The position numbers and the translations under genes were made by a program. 64,000 nt of DNA from CAWCUZ01 sp963798795 (GTDB lineage Bacteria; Acidobacteriota; Vicinamibacteria; Vicinamibacterales; SCN-69-37): NCBI GenBank assembly GCA_963798795.1, contig CAWCUZ010000001.1, positions 1,116,001-1,180,000 of the forward strand. The letters run 5' to 3'. The first letter of the stretch is position 1. Every line of letters begins with the position of its first letter. A model generated the notes under the pieces. The model did no database searches. It had not been told where the DNA came from and saw only the letters and a list, made by a program, of their open reading frames with translations. Shown here in pieces: positions 24,934 to 34,100 of this stretch.

Positions 24934-27186
24934 TTACCGTCCCGTCAGTTCCGCGCGGGCCCCGGCGGCGCGGGCCGCTTGATCGCCCACGATCAGCAGC
25001 GGCCGGGCGCCGGACGGCAGTGACAACTCCCACGTCTGTTCGCTCAGCGGCTGCAGGTCCCACGAGGGCCCGGGCCCCGCTGCTCCGCCAATCCGGACGT
25101 TGGCGCGGCCACGCGCGGGGTGGCGCATGTCGATCCGCACCTGATAGGTGCCGGGCGGCAGCGCATCGACCGCCAGCAGGGTCGCCTGGTCGAGCAACCC
25201 CGGTTCGTCCGACCGAATCGTCATCGCGAGCCGCGGCGCGCGCGCGCGCCGCCATCCCCATGGCCCGACCAGCAGCATCGGTCGCCCCGCCGCGGCGTCC
25301 CCGAGCAGCGCGCTCTGCGAGCGCGCCGGATCGAGCGGACGGGCTTCGGTGAGCCGCCACCCGGCCGCGGCGCAGGCCATCAGGCCGGCACCGAACCAGC
25401 ACGCAACGGAAACGCGCCAGGCCGCGCTGTCCCACTGCCGCTTCCGTCCGAACCAGACGGCCAGCGACCACAGGACCAGCAGCATCGCGATCGCCATGGC
25501 GGCGTGAATGGCGAACGGCCACTCCGTCGACAGCCGATCGGGATCGAGACGCCAGAAGAAACTCGGCCACACCCGGGGCAGGTTCACCACCGGATTCAGC
25601 CATTCGAGCCACCGCGCCTGGCCCGTCCGGTCGTTCCACGCGAGCACACCGCGGCCCACGGCGAGCACCAGCGCCGAGATGGCGAGGGAGCTGCCGAGCA
25701 GCAGTGTCAGCAGCCGGCGGCGCGGTTCCGCCGCGCGGTGCCAGACGAGCGCCAGCGGAACGGCCAGACCCGGCAACCCGGCCGTGGCAAACCGCGCAGG
25801 CACGGCAGGACGGCCGGCCCACCACATCCAATAGGCCGCCACGGCTGCGAAGTACGCGGCCGTGATCAGGAGCGCAAGCGCCGCCTCGCGGGTCACGCGA
25901 TCGCCGCGCCGCGCGAAGACCGCCAGTGCGGCAGCCCCGAGCACCGGCGTGTACACGAGCAGCCCGAACTGCTCGTCGAACAGCAGGGCCGTCAGACCGC
26001 CCGGAATGAACGCCAGGCTCGTCGATGGCTCGCCGCCGTACGGCGCGGCGGGATTTGGCGTGCCGTAGATGATCCAGAAGAAGCCGAACCACGCGGCCGC
26101 GCTGACCGCGGGGACGGTCAGGAACCATAGCAGGCGACCCGCGCGCTGCCCGGGCGCCACGAATGCATCGCGCATCAGCCGCCAGGCGATCGCCAGTCCC
26201 CACCCCACCGCAAGTACGACGAACCGGGTGTGCAGCCAGGGTAAGGCGGCCAGCAGGACGGACACGACCACGAGCCCGCGGGGACCGACCTCGCGGGCCC
26301 CCCGGCCGAGGCGCAGGTACAGCAGGACGGCGGCGGCCACGGGCACGGCGCCGACCATGTCCGGAAAGATCTGAAAGCTCTGCAGCAGGAACGTCGCGGA
26401 ACCCGCGACCGCGGCCCAGGCAAACCAGCCCGCGACGGGATCGCCCGCGACGCGCCAGCCAATTCGCCAGATCAGCCAGGAGGCGAGTGCCGCGGCCAGC
26501 AGCAGCATGGCCTCGGCGCCGCGGTACCCGAACAGCGCGAACGCCGGCAGCACGAACACGGAGAGGCCGGGCGCATGAATCGAATAGATCGCACCGTCGC
26601 GTCCGCGCTGAATCGCGTCCGGCTGCAGATCGCCGGCGTAGTAGGCGGCGTAGTCGCGCTGGCGGTGGTTGTTCTCGATGCGGAGATCGCCGTCCTCGAG
26701 CAGGCTCTGCGTGATGATCAGATAGTGCGGCTCGTCGCCACCCGGCACGCGCGGAGCGAGCGACCAGGCCGCCGCGGTTCCGGCGGCGAGCACGATCGCG
26801 GCGGCGACGAACGGCGCCCGCCTGCAGTCGTCGGCGCGAATGCGGCGGGCCACCCAGGCCGGCGGGCGGCTCCCGACCGCCGCCGCCAGCGCGAGCCCCA
26901 CGGGAAGCCAGGCGAGCGGACCGCTCCAGATCAGCGCACTCGCCGGCAGCGGCACGGGCCACCAGGGCAGCGTCGAGAGCACGGCAGGCACCGTCCGCCA
27001 CGGACGCCGGCGCCACGCCGGCACCGCGGATGCCAGAGCCAGCGCCGCGACAAAGACCCACCACGGGGCCGGTGTGGCCATCCGTGCCGCGGCCGATCCC
27101 GCCGAGAGCACCGACACGCGGCCCGCCGCGCACCACGCGGCCGCGGCGACGATGAGCGGGCCGACGGCCGGACGGAGTCGGCTCAT
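24934..27186 (-). CDS. GT-C-like integral membrane glycosyltransferase (PMT/GT39-like)
   Basis: This 750-residue protein has about 12 transmembrane segments. It carries the GT-C hallmark of an acidic residue in the first periplasmic loop (PRVPGGDEPHYLIITQSLL, Asp-Glu pair near residue 151). LEDGDLRIENNH and SIHAPGLSVFVLPAFALFGY follow. The periplasmic C-terminus (residues 620-750) looks like a beta-sandwich. Such enzymes transfer sugars from polyprenyl phosphate carriers to lipids or proteins. The substrate cannot be read from sequence. It is divergent from a second multi-pass protein across 71 bases. Confidence 0.75.
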   Translation of the reverse strand: MSRLRPAVGPLIVAAAAWCAAGRVSVLSAGSAAARMATPAPWWVFVAALALASAVPAWRRRPWRTVPAVLSTLPWWPVPLPASALIWSGPLAWLPVGLALAAAVGSRPPAWVARRIRADDCRRAPFVAAAIVLAAGTAAAWSLAPRVPGGDEPHYLIITQSLLEDGDLRIENNHRQRDYAAYYAGDLQPDAIQRGRDGAIYSIHAPGLSVFVLPAFALFGYRGAEAMLLLAAALASWLIWRIGWRVAGDPVAGWFAWAAVAGSATFLLQSFQIFPDMVGAVPVAAAVLLYLRLGRGAREVGPRGLVVVSVLLAALPWLHTRFVVLAVGWGLAIAWRLMRDAFVAPGQRAGRLLWFLTVPAVSAAAWFGFFWIIYGTPNPAAPYGGEPSTSLAFIPGGLTALLFDEQFGLLVYTPVLGAAALAVFARRGDRVTREAALALLITAAYFAAVAAYWMWWAGRPAVPARFATAGLPGLAVPLALVWHRAAEPRRRLLTLLLGSSLAISALVLAVGRGVLAWNDRTGQARWLEWLNPVVNLPRVWPSFFWRLDPDRLSTEWPFAIHAAMAIAMLLVLWSLAVWFGRKRQWDSAAWRVSVACWFGAGLMACAAAGWRLTEARPLDPARSQSALLGDAAAGRPMLLVGPWGWRRARAPRLAMTIRSDEPGLLDQATLLAVDALPPGTYQVRIDMRHPARGRANVRIGGAAGPGPSWDLQPLSEQTWELSLPSGARPLLIVGDQAARAAGARAELTGR

Positions 27187-27257
27187 ACAGGGAACGGGTA
27201 TCGGGAGTCGGGTAGAATCCAGTGTTCCGGCCGGCGGCCGACCGCACCCTCCACACC

Positions 27258-28928
27258 ATGGCGTCGACTTCTCGACTCTTTCGAAGCGAGCCCTGGCTCG
27301 TCGTCGCGGCTGCCGGGCTGCTGGCAGTGACGCTCACCTGGCCACTCGCCGCCCGCCTCGGCTCCGCGGGACGCGTCGACACCGGCGACGGCCGCTACAG
27401 CGCCTGGAACGTGGCATGGGTCGCCCACGCGCTCACCACGGATCCGGTGCACGTCTACGACGCCAACATCTTCTATCCCCACAAGGGGACGCTCGCCTAT
27501 TCCGAGCCGAACCTGCTCGCGGGAGCGCTGGCGATTCCGGCCTGGCTCGCGACGGGCAATGCGCTCGCCGCGTGGAACTGGACGACCCTGTGCGCGTTCG
27601 CGCTCGCCGCGATCTGCGCCTACGCGCTCGCCCGCCGCCTCACCGGATCCCCGGGCGGGGCAGCCGTGGCGGGCCTGATCTACGCGTTCTGTCCGTTCGC
27701 CTTCTCGCATATCCCGCACATCCAGTTGCTGATGACGTTCGGACCGCCGCTGGCACTGCTCGCGATGCACCGCTTCGTCGACGCGCCATCCTGGCGGCGC
27801 GCGGTCTTCCTCGGCCTGGCGGTCGCCGTGCAGGCGCTTGCCTGCGGATACTACGGCATCTTCGGCGGTCTCGCCGTCGCGCTCGGCGTCGTCTGGTTCG
27901 GCGTCGCATCCGGACGCTGGCGCCGCCCGACGTACTGGGCGTTCGCCCTTGGCGCGGCGGCGGTCGCCGTCCTCGTCGTGGCGCCGTTCTTTTTCCCTTA
28001 CCTCGGCATCCGCGGCGCCGGCTTCACGCGATCGCTCGACGATGCCCGCGCGTACCGGGCCGACTGGCGATCCTATCTGGCCTCGCCGCTCCTGCTGCAC
28101 CGGTGGATCCTGCCGCTCATCGGCGAGTGGCGTGAAGTGCTCTTCCCGGGGTTCGTCGGACTCGCGCTGGCGACCGTCGCGGTCGTCCGGACGTGGCGGG
28201 CCCCGGGGTCGTCACAGCCGGCGGGACGGCCGACCGTGGTCGGCTTCTACCTCGCGCTGGGCGCGCTGGCGTTCTGGGGCTCGTTCGGTCCCGACGCGGG
28301 GCTCTACACGCTCCTCTACAAGACGGTTCCCTTCTTCTCGATGCTGCGGGCGCCCTCGCGCCTCGGGCTGCTCGTCACGCTCGCAACGTCGGTGCTGGCC
28401 GGTGTGGGAATGGCCGGCCTCTCTGTCCGCCTCGCGGGGCGGCGTCGTCGCGTGCTGCTGCTGGCGGTCCTGGCCGTCACGCTGGCCCGTTCGACGGTCG
28501 GACCGCTGTGGCTCGCAGCGGCACCGGCCGTCTCGACGGCCGATCGGCGCCTGGCCGCTCTGCCGCGCGGGCCGGTGGTGGAGTTCCCGTATTTTCGCGC
28601 CGCGGGCGAGCGGCACGAGCACACGGAGTACATGCTGGCGTCGACGGTTCACTGGCAGCCGCTGCTCAACGGCTACAGCGACTACATGCCGCCCGACGCC
28701 TTCGAGGACATGCTCGCCCTGGCGCAGTTCCCGGACGATGCCGCCTGGCGCGTGATGCAGCGCCAGCAGGTGCGCTACGTCGTCGTGCACTGGACGAAGT
28801 ACGACGCCGTCGAGCGTGCGCGCCTGCACGAACAACTCCGCGCGTTGAGCCGGCAATTGCGGCTGGTCGTCGACGATGGCGGGGCGGCCTTGTTCGAGGT
28901 GGTCGGGTGGCCGAAAATCACCGCGTGA
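27258..28928 (+). CDS. Multi-pass membrane protein, GT-C-like (putative glycosyltransferase)
   Basis: This 556-residue protein has about 11 membrane segments. The first external loop carries DTGDGRYSAWNVAWVAHAL, then FYPHKGTLAYSEPNLLAG, the arrangement of DUF2079/GT-C-type membrane proteins. The C-terminal soluble part has VVEFPYFRAAGERHEHTEYM and NGYSDYMPPDAFEDM, a block I associate with bacterial GT-C-like proteins whose function is untested. The ATG at 27258 is chosen over an upstream in-frame start that lacks a ribosome site. It overlaps the convergent aminotransferase gene by 11 bases. Confidence 0.7.
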   Translation: MASTSRLFRSEPWLVVAAAGLLAVTLTWPLAARLGSAGRVDTGDGRYSAWNVAWVAHALTTDPVHVYDANIFYPHKGTLAYSEPNLLAGALAIPAWLATGNALAAWNWTTLCAFALAAICAYALARRLTGSPGGAAVAGLIYAFCPFAFSHIPHIQLLMTFGPPLALLAMHRFVDAPSWRRAVFLGLAVAVQALACGYYGIFGGLAVALGVVWFGVASGRWRRPTYWAFALGAAAVAVLVVAPFFFPYLGIRGAGFTRSLDDARAYRADWRSYLASPLLLHRWILPLIGEWREVLFPGFVGLALATVAVVRTWRAPGSSQPAGRPTVVGFYLALGALAFWGSFGPDAGLYTLLYKTVPFFSMLRAPSRLGLLVTLATSVLAGVGMAGLSVRLAGRRRRVLLLAVLAVTLARSTVGPLWLAAAPAVSTADRRLAALPRGPVVEFPYFRAAGERHEHTEYMLASTVHWQPLLNGYSDYMPPDAFEDMLALAQFPDDAAWRVMQRQQVRYVVVHWTKYDAVERARLHEQLRALSRQLRLVVDDGGAALFEVVGWPKITA

Positions 28929-30104
28929 CGCGGAGCCGCGCCAGCCGTTCTTCGGCCGCCCGCAGCGTCTCGTCTTTCTTGCAGAAACAGAACCGGACCT
29001 GATCGCGGCCGAAGTGGGGCTCGCGATAGAAGCTGCTGCCCGGAACGCGGCCACGCCGATGTCGGTCACCAGGTGCCGCGCGAACGCCACGTCGTCCGAG
29101 AAACCGAACGCGCCGATGCTGGTCATGATGTAGTACGCGCCCCGCGGCTCGTAGCACACGAAGCCGGCACTCCCGAGGATGCCGATCAGCCGATCGCGCC
29201 GGCTGCGGTAGGAGGCCGCCAGGTCGCGTGAAGTACGGCGTCGGGCAGCGCGAGCGCGGCCGCCGAGGCCGCCTGGAGCGGCGCGGCGGCGCCGACGGTC
29301 AGAAAGTCGTGCACCTTGCGGATGGCGCCGGTGATGTCGGGCGGCGCGATCGTCCAGCCCACGCGCCAGCCGGTCACGCTGAACGTCTTCGAGACGCTGT
29401 TGATCGTCACCGTACGCTCGGCCATGCCGTCGAGGCTCGCCATCGGCACGTGCCGGCGCCGTCGTAGAGGATGTGCTCGTAGATCTCGTCGGTCACGGCG
29501 ATGACGTCCCACTGGTGGCACAGCGCGCGCGATCCGGCCGAGCTCATCGCGCGTGAAGACCTTGCCGGTCGGGTTGTTCGGCGTGTTGATGATGATGGCG
29601 CGCGTCCGGTTCGAGAACGCGGCGGCCAGCTCGTCCGGGTCGAACGTCCAGTCGCCGCCCGGCGATGCCGGCTCGTGCAGCCGCACGAAGCGCGGCGTCG
29701 CGCCGGACAGGATCGCGTCCGGCCCGTAGTTCTCGTAGAACGGCTCGAACACGACCACTTCGTCGCCCGGATCGACGATGGCGAGCAGCGTGGCGATCAT
29801 CGCTTCGGTGGAGCCGCAGCAGACGGTCACCTGCGCGTCGGCGTCGACCGGGACACCGTAGCGCCGCGAGAAATCGGCCGCGATCGCCTCGCGGAGCGGC
29901 TTCGCGCCCCAGGTCACAGCGTACTGGTTGATGTCCCCGCGGATGGCCTCGCACGCCGCCTGCTTGAGCGGCTCGGGCGCCGCGAAAGTCCGGGAATCCC
30001 TGCGACAGATTGACAGCGCCGTGCTGGTTGGCGAGACGCGTCATCTCGCGAATCACCGACTCGGTGAACCGCGCCGCTTTCTGCGACGTGCGGGGTCTGG
30101 CCAT
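28918..30104 (-). CDS. PLP-dependent class I/II aminotransferase, about four frameshifts
   Basis: This is a fold-type I aminotransferase close to the aspartate/kynurenine group (start ARPRTSQKAARFTESVIREM, LSQGFPDF). Conserved parts are VTWGAKPLREAIA, CCGSTEAMIATLLAIVDPGDEV, the INTPNNPTGKVF block with the PLP-contacting Asn, and the Schiff-base Lys in SVSKTFSVTGWRVGW. The C-terminal Arg is in DQVRFCFCKKDETL. These lie in different frames, with shifts near 29990, 29525/29457, 29230 and 29050. All active-site blocks remain, so indels in the assembly are the simplest reading. Substrate specificity is not determined. Confidence 0.85.
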
Positions 30105-30137
30105 GGCTCAGACTATAACGCACGCCTGGAGCTGGAC

Positions 30138-30157
30138 CTGGGGCTTCAGCCCCGGGG
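30138..30157. repeat. Short palindrome GGGGCTTCAGCCCC between two co-oriented genes
   Basis: GGGGCT (30140-30145) and AGCCCC (30148-30153) form a perfect stem with a TC loop, flanked by CCT and GGGG. It lies between the aminotransferase start and the lytic transglycosylase stop, where a terminator would not be expected to serve the upstream gene. It resembles REP-type palindromes. Confidence 0.55.
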
Positions 30158-30166
30158 ACCACGCCG

Positions 30167-32317
30167 TCAATTTCCGACGGGCGCCAGTTTCAGGTCGCGA
30201 TACAGGAACCGGTAGTCGTCGGCCGTGCCGAGGATCCGCTTCACGTAGTTCTGGGTCTCGGGGAACGGGATGTCGTCGATGAACTCGTCCCGATCGACGC
30301 CCGGCCGTTCGGCCAGCCAGCGCGAGACCCGCTGTTCACCGGCGTTGTAGGCGGCGAGCGCCGAGGCCAGGTCACCGAACTGCTTCAGCAGGTCGGCGAA
30401 GTACGCGGTGCCGATCCGGATGTTGGCCTCGGGGTCGGTGAGCTTCGACGTGCGGAACGGCCGGATGCCGAGGCGCGCCGCATAGCGGCGCCCGGTCGAC
30501 GGGACGATCTGCATCAGTCCGTACGCATTGGCGGCGGATCGGATGTCGGCCTGGAACGTAGACTCCTGCGCGACCAGGGCCGCGACGAGGTACGGGTCGA
30601 GTTTGTGCGCCGTGGCGTACTTGTTCAGCAGCCGCCAGTGCGCCAGCGGAAAAATGACCGCGAGCAGATCGGGCGGCAGCGCTTCGCCGCCTTCGGCCAT
30701 GAATTCGGGATACGCGCGCCGCATCGCGCTGATCGCCGGACGCAGGTCGCCCCGCTGGTTCAGGGCGTAGGCGAGCGTGGCGTCGAGTAGCGGCGAGTTG
30801 CCGAACGTCCGCTGCGCCGACTGCACCTCCCGCACCGCATCGTCGTACAGACCGGCCCTGAGCAGACTGCGGATCATCGCGGCGGTGGGCGGCGGCAGAC
30901 CGGGATCCAGACCCGGCAGGCGCCGGTTCGCCGCCGACAGCACGGTGCCGGTCCCGGCCGGCTGCCACGCAGCGGCGAGACCGCTCAACTGCCGGCCGGC
31001 CTCACGCCCGTAGTACGAATTCCGATAGTCCGCGACCACCCGCTGATAGCCCGCCACGGCCAGGTCGCGCTCGCCGGCGCGAGCATGCGCCCGGGCCGCC
31101 CAGTAGAGCCACGACGGCCGGTAGTCGGCGTGGGGAAAGGCGGCAGCCGCCGACTCGAACGTGCGAATCGCCGCGGCGTAGTCGCCGTTCTTGTAGGCCC
31201 ACCACCCCGCCTTCCACGCGGCGCGATCGGCATGCGCGCCCTGCGGATACCGGCGGTAGAGCTCCGCAAACACCGCGGCCGCGCTCGCGTCGTCGTTCTC
31301 GAGGATGTAGTGCGTACCGAGATCGTCGAGCGTGGTTTCGGCGAGCGGATCGGTGGGATGATCGTCGACGAAGGTCCTCGCGCGGGCGCGGTACTCGTCG
31401 AACTTCTTCAGCTCGCGCACCGTGCTCAGGTAGTAGAACTGCGCTTCGGTACGGCGCGGCGACGGCCGATCCGCCATCTTCTGCAGCGCCGCGCGGGCGG
31501 TGGCGTAGCGCCGCAGGTAGAAGTCGCACTCGGCCAGCCGCAGGGCCACCAGATCGCGATCCTGATCGGTGACGAGCGGCTCGAGCGCCGCGTAGGCCGT
31601 GCGCGCCTCCGCGTAGCGCCGCGCGCCCAACAGGCGCTGAGCGCGATCCAGATCCTGCGGCAGCGTCGCGGCGCCCGGAATGCCGGCCGGCGGCGTCAAC
31701 TGGTGCAGTCCGACGGCCGCGTCGGCCGCCTCGGTCGAGAGCGGGTACTTGTAGTAGACGGTGGTCAGCGCCCGCAGCGCCAGATCGCGGTCCTGGACGT
31801 TCAGCGCGGCGCGTCCGAGCCGGACCCAGGCCTCCTGGGGTCTGAGCGAGGGCCCGTCGAGCAGCGCCTGCAGCGCCTTGACGGCACCGGGCCAGTCGCT
31901 GGCGCCCTCGGCCGCGTCGGCCGCCAGCCACCAGGCCGCTTCCCGGAGATACCCGGCGGGGTTGGTGCCCGCCAGTTGCCGCGCGGTGAACGCCGCGTCC
32001 TCGAACCGCTTCAGCGCGAACTGTGCGCGTCCCATGTACAGGAGCGCGTACCCGCCGAGCTGCGGGTCGGTTGCCGACTTCGCGAACGTCGGCAGCGCCG
32101 CCGCCGCGCGACCGTCGGCCAGTTCATCGACCGCCTTTGCGAGCGCGGACTGGCCGGCTGCGCCTTCCGGCACCAGCCATAACTGGCCGGCGTCCGATCG
32201 GGGCATCGGCTTGGCGCTCTGGCCGCCCGCCTGCGCGGAGGCCCACACGAAGCCTGTCAGGAGCGTCAACGCGGTCCCGCTGGCATGAAGCGCAGTTCGT
32301 CGGCGGGGAAACGCCAT
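30167..32317 (-). CDS. Soluble lytic murein transglycosylase (Slt-like) with TPR superhelix
   Basis: This 716-residue periplasmic enzyme cleaves peptidoglycan glycan strands to 1,6-anhydro products. A signal peptide (TALTLLTGFVWASAQAGG) is followed by repeated TPR-like helical hairpins across residues 60-520 (for example LLYMGRAQFALKRFEDAAF, FYYLSTVRELKKFDEYR). The C-terminal SLT domain has the catalytic Glu in ALVAQESTF, ANAYGLMQIVPSTGR and ALAAYNAGEQRVSRWL, and ends PETQNYVKRILGTADDYRFL. The size matches the Slt70 type. A single gene, no frameshift. Confidence 0.92.
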   Translation of the reverse strand: MAFPRRRTALHASGTALTLLTGFVWASAQAGGQSAKPMPRSDAGQLWLVPEGAAGQSALAKAVDELADGRAAAALPTFAKSATDPQLGGYALLYMGRAQFALKRFEDAAFTARQLAGTNPAGYLREAAWWLAADAAEGASDWPGAVKALQALLDGPSLRPQEAWVRLGRAALNVQDRDLALRALTTVYYKYPLSTEAADAAVGLHQLTPPAGIPGAATLPQDLDRAQRLLGARRYAEARTAYAALEPLVTDQDRDLVALRLAECDFYLRRYATARAALQKMADRPSPRRTEAQFYYLSTVRELKKFDEYRARARTFVDDHPTDPLAETTLDDLGTHYILENDDASAAAVFAELYRRYPQGAHADRAAWKAGWWAYKNGDYAAAIRTFESAAAAFPHADYRPSWLYWAARAHARAGERDLAVAGYQRVVADYRNSYYGREAGRQLSGLAAAWQPAGTGTVLSAANRRLPGLDPGLPPPTAAMIRSLLRAGLYDDAVREVQSAQRTFGNSPLLDATLAYALNQRGDLRPAISAMRRAYPEFMAEGGEALPPDLLAVIFPLAHWRLLNKYATAHKLDPYLVAALVAQESTFQADIRSAANAYGLMQIVPSTGRRYAARLGIRPFRTSKLTDPEANIRIGTAYFADLLKQFGDLASALAAYNAGEQRVSRWLAERPGVDRDEFIDDIPFPETQNYVKRILGTADDYRFLYRDLKLAPVGN

Positions 32318-32385
32318 GTATATCTACAGACTCGCGGTGCCCTACTCCGTTCGCGCGACTCGCGTGAGGCCGCTCGCTCTCGCCA

Positions 32386-33210
32386 TCAGGATTGGCTCAG
32401 GACTTCCACGGTGCGAACGGACGTGATGTTCTCGAGCCGGATGGCCGTGTGCCGCACCATCAGCTCCACCTGCTCCACCCAGACCGCCGCGTCCGTCGAA
32501 TCGGGCCGGCGATCCACGCCGTCGGCATACAGCACTGCCACGACGTCGCCGCCGACGACGATCGGCGCCAGCACGCCGATGTGATCGTGCGGCGGATGCA
32601 TGAACGCCGGCGTCGTCGGGTCGGTGCCGTCGACCGTGGCCGAAACGAACGACGTCTGCTTGAGTGCGACGGCCGCGGCCAGCACGCCGGACGAGTTGAC
32701 CGGCATGTCGACCGGTCCTTGTCCGGCGGCGAACCCGAAGTGGCCCCAGCTCCGCAGCATGTCGCCCTCGACAACGAGAATCGCGACGCGCGAGGCCTCG
32801 ACGGCCGCCCCGCGCGCCAATGTCTCGAGCAGCCCGCTGAGCGAGCTGACGTCATCCAGCCGGCGGATCGTGCCGATCAGGCGGCCGAAGGCGTCCACGT
32901 GATCCTCGCGCATCTCGGCCTTGACCGACGCCAGCGCGGCCTGCAGCTCGGTGCGCTCGGCCGACAGCCGGGCGTCCATCTCGCGGGCCATCTCGGCCCG
33001 CACGCTTTCGAGCCGTGTGCGGAACACCCGCTCGCCGTCGACCCGCGCATCGTTGACGGCGCGCTCGAGCTCCCCGCGGAAGCCCTCCTGCGCGTCCTGG
33101 AACAGGCGGGTCATGTCGGACAGCAGGCCGCGCAGATGCGCGTCCAGGTCGCGCCGGACGCGCGTGGTGAACGTGTCGATCGTTTCGCGCACACGATGCT
33201 CTATCGGCAT
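32386..33210 (-). CDS. Coiled-coil protein with C-terminal GAF domain
   Basis: This 274-residue protein has a coiled-coil N-terminal half (residues 15-105, FRGELERAVNDARVDGERV and following heptads). Residues 120-265 fit a GAF sensor domain (LSGLLETLARGAAVEASRVAIL, HIGVLAPIVVGGDVVAVLYADG). No output domain follows, so it probably acts through dimerisation or a partner. The ligand is unknown. It diverges from tmRNA, separated by 141 bases. Confidence 0.7.
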   Translation of the reverse strand: MPIEHRVRETIDTFTTRVRRDLDAHLRGLLSDMTRLFQDAQEGFRGELERAVNDARVDGERVFRTRLESVRAEMAREMDARLSAERTELQAALASVKAEMREDHVDAFGRLIGTIRRLDDVSSLSGLLETLARGAAVEASRVAILVVEGDMLRSWGHFGFAAGQGPVDMPVNSSGVLAAAVALKQTSFVSATVDGTDPTTPAFMHPPHDHIGVLAPIVVGGDVVAVLYADGVDRRPDSTDAAVWVEQVELMVRHTAIRLENITSVRTVEVLSQS

Positions 33211-33351
33211 GGCGATGTCGGGTGGGCCAGGCGGCCGAGGCCATTATCCACGATCGGGACCGCCCGTACAATCCTGTCAGTGGACGCCCCGGTCACGCTT
33301 TTGCCTTTTCTCCGCACCCTTGTCACAATGAAGATATCGGCAGTTCCTTCC

Positions 33352-33703
33352 GGGGGCGACACGGCTTCGACGGGGGCAAGGGACTGCGGGATGCATGCCG
33401 AGCTCGTCCATCTCGCTCGTTAAACCGGTGGGCACACAACGTAACTGCGAACACGCAGCTCGCACTCGCGGCTTAATTAACCGCGACGTTCGCTCCGGTC
33501 AGCCTGCGGGCCGGGGACGAACGCCATTCAGCAGGCTGGTCGGCTCCCTGCGTCCGGCGCGGAGTCGGCGAGATCTCACGGACTAGCGAACGGCGGTTTC
33601 GGCCGCGCTCTCACGCCGTTCGTGAACTTTCAAGTGCGGACACGCATGTAGAGTCCTGCGGCGACAGGCCTTTCGGACGCGGGTTCGACTCCCGCCGCCT
33701 CCA
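33352..33703 (+). ncRNA. ssrA: tmRNA (ssrA)
   Basis: tmRNA rescues stalled ribosomes and tags the product for proteolysis. The 5' end GGGGGCGACACGGCTTCGAC and the 3' T-arm/acceptor (GGACGCGGGTTCGACTCCCG then CGCCTCCA) form the tRNA-like part. Acceptor GGGGGCG pairs with CGCCTCC, and CCA is not encoded. The tag reading frame at 33432-33476 gives AHNVTANTQLALAA and stops at TAA, with the usual hydrophobic ALAA end recognised by ClpXP. The first Ala may come from the charged tmRNA or be the resume codon. A T-run follows. Confidence 0.96.
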
Positions 33704-33708
33704 TTTTT

Positions 33709-34100
33709 GATCCGAGGGGCTCCGCCCCTGCGGGCTCCCCGACGCGCTCACTCGCGGGGGCCCCCACGCCCCGCTCCGTTCGCGCGGGCGCGCTCGCGAC
33801 CGCTCATTTCTTAATCCGAGGGGCTCCGCCCCTGCGGGCTCCCCGACGCGCTCACTCGCGGGGGCCCCACGCCCCGCTCCGTTCGCGCGGGCGCGCTCGC
33901 GACCGCTCATTTCTTGATCCGAGGGGCTCCGCCCCTGCGGGCTCCCCGACGCGCTCACTCGCGGGGGCCCCCCACGCCCCGCTCCGTTCGCGCGGGCGCG
34001 CTCCCGGCCGCTCATTTCTTGATCCGAGGGGCTCCGCCCCTGCGGGCTCCCCGACGCGCTCACTCGCGGGGGCCCCCCACGCCCCGCTCCGTTCGCGCGG
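33709..34100. repeat. Tandem array A: four units of 103-105 bases downstream of tmRNA
   Basis: Units begin at 33709, 33813, 33916 and 34021 with GATCCGAGGGGCTCCGCCCC, where GGGG...CCCC can form a small stem. They continue through GACGCGCTCACTCGCGGGGG and end CGCTCATTTCTT. Copies differ at only a few positions (C-run lengths, CGACC versus CCGGCC). The last unit fuses into array B near 34100. No protein-coding role is apparent. Confidence 0.95.
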
